A DNA stretch of 58,974 nt from Muribaculaceae bacterium (GCA_017557665.1 JAFYYI010000052.1:1-58974), one strand, 5' to 3'. Shown: positions 11,267-19,350, numbered from the stretch's first letter. The notes: generated from the sequence alone by a model not told the origin. Program-made: numbers and translations.

Positions 11267-11443
11267 ATGAAACGATTTGTTTGGCGAGATTCAGAGGGCT
11301 TTATTAAAGAAACCAGAATTATTGTTGACACTGTTACTGGTGTTAACTACCTTTTTGTAGCAGCAGGCTACAGTGGCGGATTGACCCCCTTGATTGACGC
11401 CGATGGAAAATCCATCGTCACCCGCGTCGTCGTCGAGGACTAG
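11267..11443 (+). CDS. Small DUF6440-like protein
   Basis: A 58-residue protein starts MKRFVWRDSEGFIKETRIIV. The middle reads DTVTGVNYLFVAAGYSGGLT followed by PLIDADGKSIV. That core (ETGVNYLF, GYxGGLTPLxDxDGKP) is the pattern I know from the DUF6440 family of short beta-rich proteins common in Firmicutes and Bacteroidetes. The function is unknown. It has a good promoter and ends before a hairpin, so it is likely expressed as a monocistronic gene. Confidence 0.8.
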   Translation: MKRFVWRDSEGFIKETRIIVDTVTGVNYLFVAAGYSGGLTPLIDADGKSIVTRVVVED

Positions 11444-11480
11444 ACCCTGAAGCTTTAATTCAGTAAGTAGAATAAGTGAG

Positions 11481-11524
11481 ACGGCTCACTAGATGTTGTT
11501 CATATATCTGGTGAACCGTTTTAT
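11481..11524. terminator. Hairpin between two converging genes
   Basis: The stem ACGGcTCACtAGAT pairs with ATCTgGTGAaCCGT with few mismatches and is followed by TTTTAT on the plus strand. It lies between the DUF6440 gene and the opposing lipoprotein gene, so it can serve both. Confidence 0.55.
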
Positions 11525-11541
11525 GTTATATGTCCATATGA

Positions 11542-12024
11542 TCACTTGTTCATGTGCTTGAGCATTTCGGCCTTATCAACCACGACCCAAACGGTATCCA
11601 CCACTTGACCTTGCTTGCTGCTCATCTGGCGCAGGGGATTGGCGAAGTCCTTGTCGAGCACCTCCACGTCATCGATGAAATAGTCGGTCTCACCGCGGTT
11701 TTGGAAAACGTTCTTGAAACCCCACACCTCGTGGTACTTGAGTTTTACTTTCCATCCCTCGATTTGAGCCTGGTAGAGCAGCTGCACGAGTGAATCCTGG
11801 TCGTTGCGGTCGTTGTCAAATGAGAACTGGAAGGGATCACCACTGGTGTTCATGCCCGTTTGGGTGAGGTTCATGCGGCCTTCCCAGGAGTCCCAGATGA
11901 CACCTTTCTTGGTAAACTCAATCAGGTTTCCCACCTTCTCGCCCACTGAGTAATTCTCCTTACATCCGGTCAATGGCATCAGCACAACAGCCATGAGGCA
12001 TAAATACAATAATCGTTTCATCAC
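11542..12024 (-). CDS. Lipoprotein of a family often mislabelled 6-phosphogluconate dehydrogenase
   Basis: The 160-residue protein has a signal peptide with lipobox LTGC (Cys about 21). After it come NLIEFTKKGVIWDSWEGRMN, FQFSFDNDRNDQDS, a WKVKLKYHEV strand and RGETDYFIDDVEV. The pattern KKGxxWxxWEGxxxL...FSxDN...V.L.Y...RGxTxYFI is that of a widespread Bacteroidetes membrane or lipoprotein family that databases sometimes call 6-phosphogluconate dehydrogenase without enzymatic basis. No catalytic residues for that enzyme are present. An envelope role is inferred. Two ATGs (12024, 12021) are possible starts. It lies downstream of the broken dcuB fragment. Confidence 0.75.
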   Translation of the reverse strand: MMKRLLYLCLMAVVLMPLTGCKENYSVGEKVGNLIEFTKKGVIWDSWEGRMNLTQTGMNTSGDPFQFSFDNDRNDQDSLVQLLYQAQIEGWKVKLKYHEVWGFKNVFQNRGETDYFIDDVEVLDKDFANPLRQMSSKQGQVVDTVWVVVDKAEMLKHMNK

Positions 12025-12099
12025 AAATACGTAGTTAAAAGGGTACTATACTTCAAGAAAATACAGCAAAAACCATGCCAATGGTTTGATGCTTTAGAA

Positions 12100-12131
12100 G
12101 ATTGCACGGGAACCGTAATGGCCCGTGCAAT
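12100..12131 (-). terminator. Terminator hairpin of the displaced dcuB 3' end
   Basis: GATTGCACGGG pairs with CCCGTGCAATC over 11 bp. It is homologous to the hairpin at 13952-13984 that follows intact dcuB, so the duplication extends beyond the coding end. Confidence 0.75.
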
Positions 12132-12193
12132 CAGTTATCATGTTAGATGAATTATTCTAATCTTTCATCGCTAATCTCTAATCGGCAAAGTTT

Positions 12194-12360
12194 TTAGATC
12201 CAGCCCATTGAGTGGTAGAGGAAGGCGATGAGGTAGCCGGCGATGCAGGCGACGATGGTGTGTACCAGACCGGGCATCATGAAGGAGTGATTCAGCAGGT
12301 ACTTGCCGATGACCGTGGTGCCCGTTCGGTCGAAGTTCACCGTGGCGATATCCGAGGGAT
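12194..12360 (-). pseudogene. Truncated dcuB: duplicated last 55 codons
   Basis: These 167 bases align end to end with 14005-14171, the 3' end of intact dcuB, with three substitutions and no gaps. One substitution is the synonymous ATC for ATT before the stop. The fragment begins abruptly at 12360, has no start codon, and runs through the stop at 12194 to its own copy of the terminator. It is best read as the original 3' end of the resident gene, displaced when the 12361-13950 cargo arrived. No insertion sequence or integrase gene adjoins it. Confidence 0.93.
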
Positions 12361-12396
12361 TATTACTCTAATAATGAAGTAAAATGTAGTTGTTTT

Positions 12397-13005
12397 TTAT
12401 GAGTTATCAGTAATCTGACTATTCTCGGAATCGTTATTCTTAACATTCTGAATGATTTCTGATAATATTTTTTTTGATGACTCTTCTGTCGCTTCTTTTA
12501 CTTTACCTTTTCCCATTTCCTGAGTATAGACCATGCGATTGGTGCTAAATACAGATTTTATTATAGCCTTAACAGGTTTAAAGAAAACCAAAATGATTAC
12601 AATTATAGCAATCAAATAGAATATGGTAAATTTGTTAAGCCAATCATGTGAATTAGAAAAGATTTTAGTCCAATTATATACAAGATAGATTGCAAGTAGT
12701 CCAATAATGTATTTAAATATGCTCCAATAGTGAATATTATATGTCTTATACTGTGTGTCAGATGGATTCATAACAACTTCAGTATCTGTTTTTTTTGATT
12801 TCGTGCTAGTGTTGGAGTCTCTTGAGTCAATACGTTGTCTATAAGATAATCCTGTGCCAGGTATACCGATATTAAGAAATGTGCCTCTTTTACCAACACT
12901 TATACTTGCTCCTCTTTTACCAAAAGAAGTGCTAATGCCGGTTTTCCCGATATATAGCCTAATTCCAGGTGCAACTTTTTTTGATTTACGATATCTCAGT
13001 CCCAT
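12397..13005 (-). CDS. DUF4236-domain membrane protein in AT-rich insert
   Basis: The 202-residue protein opens with the glycine-rich DUF4236 domain (about 1-55). Its pattern is repeated short beta strands (GLRYRKSKK, IGKTGISTSFGKRGASISVG, GTFLNIGIPGTGLSYR). A polar linker follows, then two hydrophobic helices at about 92-140. DUF4236 is common in phage-related and mobile DNA but has no assigned function. Base composition is far more AT-rich than the flanking genes and the codon use differs, signs of transfer. It shares the insert with the divergent ion channel gene, and its TATTTTTG box is at 13033-13040 on the minus strand. Confidence 0.82.
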   Translation of the reverse strand: MGLRYRKSKKVAPGIRLYIGKTGISTSFGKRGASISVGKRGTFLNIGIPGTGLSYRQRIDSRDSNTSTKSKKTDTEVVMNPSDTQYKTYNIHYWSIFKYIIGLLAIYLVYNWTKIFSNSHDWLNKFTIFYLIAIIVIILVFFKPVKAIIKSVFSTNRMVYTQEMGKGKVKEATEESSKKILSEIIQNVKNNDSENSQITDNS

Positions 13006-13126
13006 TTGAGTCAGTCAATATTTGTTGTACTGCAAAAATACAAATGTTTTATAGTTAGGGCAAATGAACTCACAGGTTTTCTGTTTTTTAAGTCATGATT
13101 TTATATGTTTGTTGTCTTAATTTGAT

Positions 13127-13134
13127 TAACTTTG
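13127..13134 (+). promoter_or_regulatory. -7 box for the channel gene
   Basis: TAACTTTG with TTTG at 13108-13111 upstream. The ATG follows at 13158, 23 bases later. Confidence 0.6.
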
Positions 13135-13157
13135 CATAATGAAGAAATGATAGAACC

Positions 13158-13928
13158 ATGACGATACGAGACAAGATAAGAGAAATAGTAGAGCCGAGGA
13201 ATGAGAATAGAGTTTCTCATTTTTACGATTATATAATGCTGATAGCGATAGTTATTGGTATAATTCCCTTAATGTTTAGGGAACAAAATAAATTGTTCTG
13301 GTATTTTGATATAATTTCTGTAATTTGTTTTATAGTTGATTACATACTGCGCTGGTTAACAGCGGATTATAATTCAAGGTATAAAGGGGTTATCCCTTAT
13401 GTTGTTTATCCTTTTACACCTATGGCAATAATTGATTTGCTTTCAATTTTGCCTGGATTCAATTTACTTAATCCAACGTTTAAAGTTGCCCGTATATCTC
13501 GTATGCTGAAAATCGTAAGAGTTTTCAAAATTATCAGATATTATGAGCCATTAGAGATAGTCATAACCGTTATAAAGAAACAATCTAAGTTTTTAATGAC
13601 AGTGCTGTCATTAGCGATTCTTTATATATTTGTAACTGCATTAATAATGTTTAATGCTGAAACGGGAATCAACCCAGAAACTGGACAACGCCTTTTTAGC
13701 GATTTTTTTGATGCTTTTTACTGGGCGGCATGTACTCTAACAACAGTAGGCTACGGTGATTTCTATCCTGTATCAGATTTGGGGCGTCTTATTAGTATAA
13801 TATCATCAATTGTTGGAATAGCCATCATTGCCTTGCCCTCTGGTATTGTTACGGCAGGTTATATCGAGGAGCTAAACTCACGGAAAAAACCTTACCTAAA
13901 TGATAAGAATGGAATAAATGATAAATAG
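13158..13928 (+). CDS. Voltage-gated K+ channel-like ion transporter
   Basis: The 256-residue inner-membrane protein has a voltage-sensor-like region (S1-S4, about 20-130) whose S4 carries regularly spaced positive residues (KVARISRMLKIVRVFKIIR). The pore domain contains the selectivity filter TLTTVGYGDFYPVSD and a closing inner helix (IVGIAIIALPSGIVTAGY). It should pass K+ across the inner membrane. The gene is strikingly AT-rich against its neighbours and lies inside the insert bounded by dcuB 3' ends. K+ channels of this type occur on many mobile segments. A role in defence or stress is possible, but no sequence evidence decides it. Confidence 0.9.
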   Translation: MTIRDKIREIVEPRNENRVSHFYDYIMLIAIVIGIIPLMFREQNKLFWYFDIISVICFIVDYILRWLTADYNSRYKGVIPYVVYPFTPMAIIDLLSILPGFNLLNPTFKVARISRMLKIVRVFKIIRYYEPLEIVITVIKKQSKFLMTVLSLAILYIFVTALIMFNAETGINPETGQRLFSDFFDAFYWAACTLTTVGYGDFYPVSDLGRLISIISSIVGIAIIALPSGIVTAGYIEELNSRKKPYLNDKNGINDK

Positions 13929-13951
13929 GGATATTGTAATTCTCATAATAA

Positions 13952-13984
13952 GATTGCACGGTCCTCATGTGGGGCCGTGCAATC
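13952..13984 (-). terminator. Terminator hairpin of intact dcuB
   Basis: GATTGCACGG pairs with CCGTGCAATC, with a GGCC-rich inner stem. It lies 20 bases after the dcuB stop codon on the minus strand and is homologous to 12100-12131. Confidence 0.75.
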
Positions 13985-14004
13985 TTTATGTATGGATTAT
14001 TCTT

Positions 14005-15468
14005 TTAAATCCAGCCCATTGAGTGGTAGAGGAAGGCGATGAGGTAGCCGGCGATGCAGGCGACGATGGTGTGTACCAGACCGGGCATCATGAAGGAGTG
14101 GTTCAGCAGGTACTTGCCGATGACCGTGGTGCCAGTTCGGTCGAAGTTCACCGTGGCGATATCCGAGGGATAGTTGGGGATGAAGAAGTAGCCATAGACC
14201 GAGGGCAACACACCCAGCAGAATCCAGCCGTCGATACCCAGCTTGTAGGCCAGCGGCAACATGGCAACGACTACTGCGCCCTGGGAGTTGACGAGAACCG
14301 ATACCAGGAAGAAGGCAAAGGCAATCGACCACGGGTACTGTTCAACCAGGCCGGCTAGCATGTCTTGGATTTCGCCCAGGTAGTTGGCAAAGTAAGTGTC
14401 GGCAAGCCATGCGATGCCGTAGATGGCAACAACGGCTACCATACCGCTCTGCCAAACGGGGCCGGCGATGGCCTTTTTGGGCTTCGCCTTGCAGAAGATA
14501 ATCATCAGCGCCGCAGCAGTAATCATCACAATCTGGATGACGAGGTTCATCTTCAAGGGGGTAGGATGTGTCTTGGTCAATCCGTCAACGGCGATGCCCA
14601 ATTTGGCGAGTTGGTCGGCGGTGATGGTCACGCGCGAACCGATGAGTTCGACGGTAGCGTCACCGTCAATGGCCTTGATGGTGTCATAGGAGGGCAGCAG
14701 ATTCTGGAAGATGGCGAAGAACACGATGACCAGCAGGGCGCCAAAGAAGATATAAACGGCACGCTTGCTCTCGGGAGCAATCTTCTTGTCGAGGGTGGTA
14801 GCGGTGCTGCCGTAGATATACTCGCGCTGGGCGGGATCGGCAATCTTCTTCTGGAACTCGGGATCCTTGTCCAGGTCCTTGCCGCGCTTGTAGGAGGCGG
14901 CAGAGGCAATCAAGATACCCAGTAAGCAGGCGGGAATGGTCACCATGAGCACCTTGGGGATGGTGATATCGTAGCCGTTAGCGCCGCTGATGGTGATGAA
15001 CGCCACAACTGCAGCAGCGATGGGCGAGCAGGTGATACCGATCTGTGACGCGATGCTGGCGATACCGCAGGGACGCTCAGGACGGATGCCCTTCTTGATG
15101 GCGATGTCGCAGATGATGGGCATCAAGGTGTAAACCACGTGGCCCGTGCCGACGAGCACCGTCAGGAAGAACGTGCACAGCGGGGCCAGGAAAGTGATGC
15201 GGTCGGGATGCTTGCGCAGCATCTTCTCGGCCAACTGGATGAGCCAATCCATACCGCCCGATGCCTGCATGATACCGGCGCAGGTGACTGCAGCAATGAT
15301 GATGTAAATCACATCGGTGGGCGGGGTTCCGGGCTTCATGCCGAAGCCAAACACGAGAATGGCCAAGCCGATGCCTGAGATGGCACCCAGGGCCAGGCTA
15401 CCGTATCGCGAGCCGAGCCACAACGCGCCCAGCACGATACAGAGTTGAATGATCATGATTAGTGTCAT
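14005..15468 (-). CDS. dcuB: Anaerobic C4-dicarboxylate transporter, DcuA/DcuB family
   Basis: DcuA/B carriers exchange fumarate, malate or aspartate for succinate across the inner membrane during anaerobic growth. The 487-residue protein follows E. coli DcuB throughout: the N-terminal ALWLGSRYGSLALGAISGIG, AGIMQASGGMDWLIQLAEK, TVLVGTGHVVYTLMPIICD, RPERPCGIASIASQIGITCS and RGKDLDKDPEFQKKI. It is about 40 residues longer than DcuB, owing to a polar insert of about residues 245-300 (DGDATVELIGSRVTI). It lies 120 bases downstream of a porin gene, which probably supplies outer-membrane passage. The last 55 codons are duplicated at 12194-12360. Confidence 0.92.
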   Translation of the reverse strand: MTLIMIIQLCIVLGALWLGSRYGSLALGAISGIGLAILVFGFGMKPGTPPTDVIYIIIAAVTCAGIMQASGGMDWLIQLAEKMLRKHPDRITFLAPLCTFFLTVLVGTGHVVYTLMPIICDIAIKKGIRPERPCGIASIASQIGITCSPIAAAVVAFITISGANGYDITIPKVLMVTIPACLLGILIASAASYKRGKDLDKDPEFQKKIADPAQREYIYGSTATTLDKKIAPESKRAVYIFFGALLVIVFFAIFQNLLPSYDTIKAIDGDATVELIGSRVTITADQLAKLGIAVDGLTKTHPTPLKMNLVIQIVMITAAALMIIFCKAKPKKAIAGPVWQSGMVAVVAIYGIAWLADTYFANYLGEIQDMLAGLVEQYPWSIAFAFFLVSVLVNSQGAVVVAMLPLAYKLGIDGWILLGVLPSVYGYFFIPNYPSDIATVNFDRTGTTVIGKYLLNHSFMMPGLVHTIVACIAGYLIAFLYHSMGWI

Positions 15469-15549
15469 ATCGTCTTAATTAATTGTTGTAAATAGTCAAC
15501 GGTAAAAGGAGAACAGTAATAGTGAACAGTTGTGTCTGTCATCGGGCAG

Positions 15550-15590
15550 CAAACTCCTAATTTCTAATTTCTAATTCCTAATTCCTCATT
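15550..15590. repeat. CTAATTT array in the porin-dcuB spacer
   Basis: Five units of CTAATTTCTAATTTCTAATTC type (7-8 bases) run up to the porin stop codon. The rest of the spacer (15469-15549) shows no convincing hairpin or promoter. Confidence 0.65.
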
Positions 15591-16710
15591 AGTACCTGAT
15601 GCTCACTTGCACAAACACGGTGCTGTAGTCAGGATCGGCAAGAGCGCGGTCATGGGTGAAACAGTATTCGGTCTGCACCTCGAGGTATTTGCAGAAACGG
15701 TAGTTCAGACCCACCTCATAGTTGGTCTTGGCGGCCACGCTCGAACCGGTGGGACGGTAGAGGTCATAGCGCGCCTTGGCCATCAGTTTGTCCTTGACAA
15801 CGGGAACGATGGCGAGGGCGTAGATACCGTCGCTCTTATCGTTGGCAACCTCGTTGCCGTCCTTGTCGGTATAGGTCTTGATGGTGAGGTCATTGGCGTC
15901 ACCGGGCTTCTGGTAGGTCGTGGCAAAGCCGCGGCCCGTCGAGTGGATGTACTCGGTGCGCAGTTGCAGGTCGCCTTTCTTGTATTCGGCACTGAAGGCG
16001 TAGCGGTGCTGGCGCAGGCTCACCGTCTGGCCACCGCTCTTGCGGGCGAAGGAGCCTTCCCAGCCGAAGGCGCCAAGGCGCATACCCGCGATGGGCATGA
16101 CCCATACGCCGCCGATGATATCCTTCCTTTCATCCACGTCCTTGACGTTGATACCCTGGCCGTTGAACACGCCCACTTGGTAGTGCAGCAGGTTACGTCC
16201 GCTGCTGTTCTTCAGGAAGTCGCCCTGGAACTGCAGACCGATGTCACGGCCGTTACTGGCATGCATACCGGTACGGTCACTGAAGCCTGCCAGTTTGCTC
16301 ACGGGCTGCGAGTAACTCATGAAACCCTGGTCAATCGGGTTCATCGGGTTCTCGTAGGTGAACGGGCGCTTGAACTGACCCAACTTCACGCGGAAGAAAT
16401 CAAACTTCTGCCATTCCATGAAGTAGTCCACCAGTCTGGGACTGCTGCCCAGCGTCGTGGTGTTGCCGTTGATCTGACCTTGGATTTTGTAGTAGAAGTC
16501 GTTGAGGATGCGGCCCTCAATCGAGGCCCTGACGAGCCTCAGGTCAAACGAGTTGCTGTTGCCGGCATCCTGGAACGTCGCCTGATAAGACGCCATGGCA
16601 AAGCCGCTGAATTTGGGCTTGGTGAAAATCGCATTATTGCCGTCACCCTGAGCAAATATCGGTAACAACAACATCGATGCCAATAGCATCAAGAGTAGTC
16701 GTTTAGTCAT
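15589..16710 (-). CDS. Outer-membrane porin, OprO/OprP-like (phosphate-selective porin family)
   Basis: The 373-residue protein has a signal peptide (about 1-20) and alternating amphipathic strands typical of a 16-strand barrel. Recognisable segments include KPKFSGFAMASYQATFQD, FDLRLVRASIEGRI, VKLGQFKRPFTYENPM and the closing strand YSTVFVQVSIRY ending in an aromatic residue. This matches the porin O/P family of Bacteroidetes. Directly upstream of dcuB on the same strand, it probably admits dicarboxylates rather than phosphate; this is inferred from context only. Its promoter box (TAAATTTG) is at 16754-16761 on the minus strand, with a perfect palindrome further upstream. Confidence 0.85.
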   Translation of the reverse strand: MTKRLLLMLLASMLLLPIFAQGDGNNAIFTKPKFSGFAMASYQATFQDAGNSNSFDLRLVRASIEGRILNDFYYKIQGQINGNTTTLGSSPRLVDYFMEWQKFDFFRVKLGQFKRPFTYENPMNPIDQGFMSYSQPVSKLAGFSDRTGMHASNGRDIGLQFQGDFLKNSSGRNLLHYQVGVFNGQGINVKDVDERKDIIGGVWVMPIAGMRLGAFGWEGSFARKSGGQTVSLRQHRYAFSAEYKKGDLQLRTEYIHSTGRGFATTYQKPGDANDLTIKTYTDKDGNEVANDKSDGIYALAIVPVVKDKLMAKARYDLYRPTGSSVAAKTNYEVGLNYRFCKYLEVQTEYCFTHDRALADPDYSTVFVQVSIRY

Positions 16711-16753
16711 AATGTTCTAATCATTTTGGAGGTTAATATTTTTCTTTCGGCAA

Positions 16754-16761
16754 CAAATTTA
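16754..16761 (-). promoter_or_regulatory. -7 box for the porin-dcuB operon
   Basis: The minus strand reads TAAATTTG, 43 bases before the porin start. Confidence 0.55.
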
Positions 16762-16804
16762 GCGTTTTTCTTCTATAAAAGCGCCAAAAAATCATTTTTT
16801 TTAT

Positions 16805-16826
16805 AAGAAATGAAGCGTCATTTCTT
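16805..16826. promoter_or_regulatory. Perfect 9-bp palindrome, candidate operator of the porin-dcuB operon
   Basis: AAGAAATGA, four bases, TCATTTCTT. It lies about 45 bases upstream of the -7 box at 16754, where an activator would bind. It could equally serve the divergent gene at 16950. Which regulator binds is unknown. Confidence 0.45.
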
Positions 16827-16898
16827 TCATCTTGGAGATTATATGACCCTATTTAGGCGAAATTTTCGCAAATAAACCGTGTTTTTAAAATAAATGAT

Positions 16899-16906
16899 TA
16901 AATTTG
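16899..16906 (+). promoter_or_regulatory. -7 box for the gene at 16950
   Basis: TAAATTTG lies 44 bases before the ATG at 16950. Confidence 0.55.
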
Positions 16907-16949
16907 CGATGAAAAACTAAGTCTAACTATAAGATTATATATAATAGAT

Positions 16950-17390
16950 ATGGAAAATTCAATGAAACATTTCATCAAGGGTATCGTGGCGCTGATGATT
17001 TTCATGGCGGTGAGTGTGACCCAGATCGGTCATGCACAGACGATACGTAACGGCAATAATGCGTCGGTTGCCAAGATTGAGAGTGACGGCACAGTGAGAA
17101 ACAGCAGCAATGCGGCTATTGCGCGCATCAACAGTAACGGAGAGATTCGCGACAGCAGCAACAGGCTGCTGGGAAAAATCAGCAGCAATGGTGAAGTGCG
17201 TGACAGCAACAACTCCTACGTTGGCAAGATTGAGAGCGATGGCACCGTGCGCAATCGCAGCAATTCCTACATTGGCCGAGTTGATAAGGACGGTACCGTC
17301 AGGAACAGCAGCAACAGTTCCATCGGCAACGCGAGGGGTGTTCCCATGCAATATGCCGCCCTGTATTTCTTCTTCTTCGACCTCTATTGA
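16950..17390 (+). CDS. Exported protein of 14-16-residue repeats (DGTVRNSSN type)
   Basis: The 146-residue protein has a signal peptide (about 1-30, cut after HAQ). At least six tandem repeats follow of the form IGKIxSDGTVRNSSN: KIESDGTVRNSSN, RINSNGEIRDSSN, KISSNGEVRDSNN, KIESDGTVRNRSN, RVDKDGTVRNSSN. It ends with a conserved-looking aromatic tail (VPMQYAALYFFFFDLY). Proteins of this design are frequent in Bacteroides and Prevotella, and the short beta-hairpin repeats probably stack into a solenoid. The function is unknown. A second ATG (16962) is a possible start. A strong hairpin lies downstream, so the gene is monocistronic. Confidence 0.85.
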   Translation: MENSMKHFIKGIVALMIFMAVSVTQIGHAQTIRNGNNASVAKIESDGTVRNSSNAAIARINSNGEIRDSSNRLLGKISSNGEVRDSNNSYVGKIESDGTVRNRSNSYIGRVDKDGTVRNSSNSSIGNARGVPMQYAALYFFFFDLY

Positions 17391-17448
17391 TTCCCGAAAC
17401 GGCTGATTTTGTCGAAGCAAAGTGCCCGCACTGAGCCGTTGACCCTGT

Positions 17449-17490
17449 AACAACATCCTGCAGCTCGCCAGCTGCAGGATGTCTGTTGTT
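17449..17490 (+). terminator. Strong hairpin after the repeat protein gene
   Basis: AACAACATCCTGCAGCT pairs with AGCTGCAGGATGTCTGTTGTT with a 4-base loop and one bulge. It lies 58 bases after the stop at 17390. Confidence 0.75.
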
Positions 17491-17600
17491 AAGGCCAGGA
17501 TGTTGGCGACGTCTTCATGATGAGCATGTGAATGATTCTTTCGATACCTTTCTGATGCTTGATGCCGTAGTGCGCCTTTGACCCCAAAAATGTGTTTTTT
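17491..17600 (-). pseudogene. Possible orphan 3' end of a lost gene
   Basis: On the minus strand one frame reads KAHYGIKHQKGIERIIHMLI, then MKTSPTSWP and a stop near 17488. The codon choice looks coding and the peptide resembles a protein C-terminus. No start codon or domain lies upstream, because the promoter of the next plus-strand gene occupies that DNA. I do not recognise the parent protein. It is probably a remnant. Confidence 0.35.
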
Positions 17601-17629
17601 GTTTTTTTGCGATAATTGGTGGGCTTTTA

Positions 17630-17661
17630 TTTGTTGGTTGATAGGTTTTTGCCTAACTTTG
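17630..17661 (+). promoter_or_regulatory. Promoter of the secreted protein gene at 17710
   Basis: TTTG at 17630-17633 and TAACTTTG at 17654-17661, 20 bases apart, are an almost ideal Bacteroidetes -33/-7 pair. They argue for the start at 17710 rather than the long upstream open frame. Confidence 0.7.
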
Positions 17662-17709
17662 CCAAAAATCGTTTTTAGTTTTCACATTAACTCTAAAACC
17701 AATTTGTTT

Positions 17710-19287
17710 ATGAAGAAAATCTTACTCTTTCTTGCGGCTGCTGCCCTATCGGTGGCTGTGAGTGCACAACCGGTGCAGAATGTTAAGTTGCCCAAGCATG
17801 ACCAGGGCAAGACACGTCATGCCATCACGACGCCCCGGGCGGAACTTGCCCCGGCGTTGAAGACAGATGCCCCCAAACTGGCTGATGCGGTGGTGACTCC
17901 TCCGGCCGGCCTCGAGACCAATGGTTACCGTCTGAATGGTTACATCTTTGACGGCTCAAGCTGGCAAGTTGTGGACCGCATGTTGCAAATAGGCTTTGAC
18001 GGCAATGACGTCTATTTGCAGGGCTTCAGCGTCTATCTGCCCGAGGCTTGGATCAAGGGCACGCTCAACGATGACCACACTCAAGTCGCCTTCCCCGTGC
18101 AGTACTATGGCGACCTCTACGGCAACGACCTCTATTTCTTCCCTGTCACACCTGTAGATAATGATTATCAAATCATAGATGCCGTGTTCAATTATAACGA
18201 GCGCGCCGATGTCTTTTTCCTGGACCAGGAGCAGGTGTGCTACATCCTTGAGAACGCTCATCCCGACCATGTCGGCTGGTACTACCAGTATGACAGCGAG
18301 ATGAGCATCACGTCCGACGTGGGCACCGTCACCGTCCCCGACGGCCTTGAGACTCAGCCCTATATGCTGACGGGCTCTTACATGGGCTACTATGAGGATG
18401 TGGACACGTGGTTCGAGGGTGATCCCCTGATGGGCAGCGCCCAAGTCGGCTTTGACGGTGACGACATCTATATCCAGGGCTTGTGTTCTTACTTGCCCAA
18501 GGCTTGGGTGAAGGGCCATCGCGAGGGTGACAACTACGTCATCGACAACGGCCAGTTCTTCGGCCCGTTTGCCTTTGCTGGCGACGTCTATCCGCTCTAC
18601 TTCATGGCTTGCGCCCCCGAGTCCATCGATGCCGAGCCGATGACCTTGACGCTGGATCCCGAGACAGGAGCTCTTGTTTCCCAGCAGTGGTATGGCATCT
18701 GTGCCGACGAAGTTGAGGTGAGTTGGTATGATATGTTAGGCAACGTTGTGCTCACGCCCGTGCTTGACGAGGCTGCTGTTCCCGCCGAACCCTCTGTGCT
18801 CTATTTCGAGTACTATGACGATGAAGATTTGGGCTTCCTGGTGCTTGACATACCCGTGGTAGATGTTGATGGCAAGCCGATGTTGACCGAGTTGCTGGGT
18901 TATCGACTCTTCTGTGACTACGGCAACGGCCCCGAGCCCTACATCTTCTGGGATGACATCTATGGCTTCGGTGCAGATGAAACAATCATTCCTTATGATT
19001 TCAATGACGACATGAACATCCTGATGGGTGGCCAGTTGGTAGTGGTTTACTTCATTGGCGCTGACATCCAGCGCATCGGCGTACAGAGTGTTTACTTTGG
19101 CGGTGACGAGATGAACCTCTCGGAGATTGGCTGGTATGACCTCCAGATGACGGATATCAAGACCATCACGACCGACACCAAGCAGGCCGTCGAATATTAT
19201 GACCTGATGGGTCGTCGTGTGGATGCCGCCAAGTTGACTCCCGGTATCTATGTGACGAGTGACGGTCGCAAGATTCTTATCAAGTAA
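17710..19287 (+). CDS. Secreted repeat protein with T9SS-like C-terminal tail
   Basis: The 525-residue protein has a signal peptide (MKKILLFLAAAALSVAVSAQ) and at least two similar beta-rich modules. Each is built around a line such as VGFDGDDIYIQGLCSYLPKA followed by WVKG; the counterpart reads IGFDGNDVYLQGFSVYLPEA, WIKG. The end (YDLMGRRVDAAKLTPGIYVT, then GRKILIK) fits the type A sorting domain recognised by the type IX secretion system or its degenerate form in gut Bacteroidales. Surface exposure is likely. The protein at 56865-58493 is a paralogue. The function is unknown and no enzyme motif is visible. The open frame extends upstream to 17578, but the promoter lies within it. Confidence 0.8.
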   Translation: MKKILLFLAAAALSVAVSAQPVQNVKLPKHDQGKTRHAITTPRAELAPALKTDAPKLADAVVTPPAGLETNGYRLNGYIFDGSSWQVVDRMLQIGFDGNDVYLQGFSVYLPEAWIKGTLNDDHTQVAFPVQYYGDLYGNDLYFFPVTPVDNDYQIIDAVFNYNERADVFFLDQEQVCYILENAHPDHVGWYYQYDSEMSITSDVGTVTVPDGLETQPYMLTGSYMGYYEDVDTWFEGDPLMGSAQVGFDGDDIYIQGLCSYLPKAWVKGHREGDNYVIDNGQFFGPFAFAGDVYPLYFMACAPESIDAEPMTLTLDPETGALVSQQWYGICADEVEVSWYDMLGNVVLTPVLDEAAVPAEPSVLYFEYYDDEDLGFLVLDIPVVDVDGKPMLTELLGYRLFCDYGNGPEPYIFWDDIYGFGADETIIPYDFNDDMNILMGGQLVVVYFIGADIQRIGVQSVYFGGDEMNLSEIGWYDLQMTDIKTITTDTKQAVEYYDLMGRRVDAAKLTPGIYVTSDGRKILIK

Positions 19288-19311
19288 CATTTATTGTCAC
19301 TATCCACCACA

Positions 19312-19350
19312 ACTGCCCCCGTCGCATCATGCTCGACGGGGGCAGTCTTT
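19312..19350 (+). terminator. Terminator after the secreted protein gene
   Basis: ACTGCCCCCGTCG pairs with CGACGGGGGCAGT, 13 bp, followed by CTTTG. Confidence 0.75.

Noticed and set aside
12361..13950. Insertion sequence or integron cassette as explanation of the insert
   Set aside because: No transposase or integrase, no terminal inverted repeats and no short target-site duplication are visible; the boundary repeat is a 167-base gene end instead.
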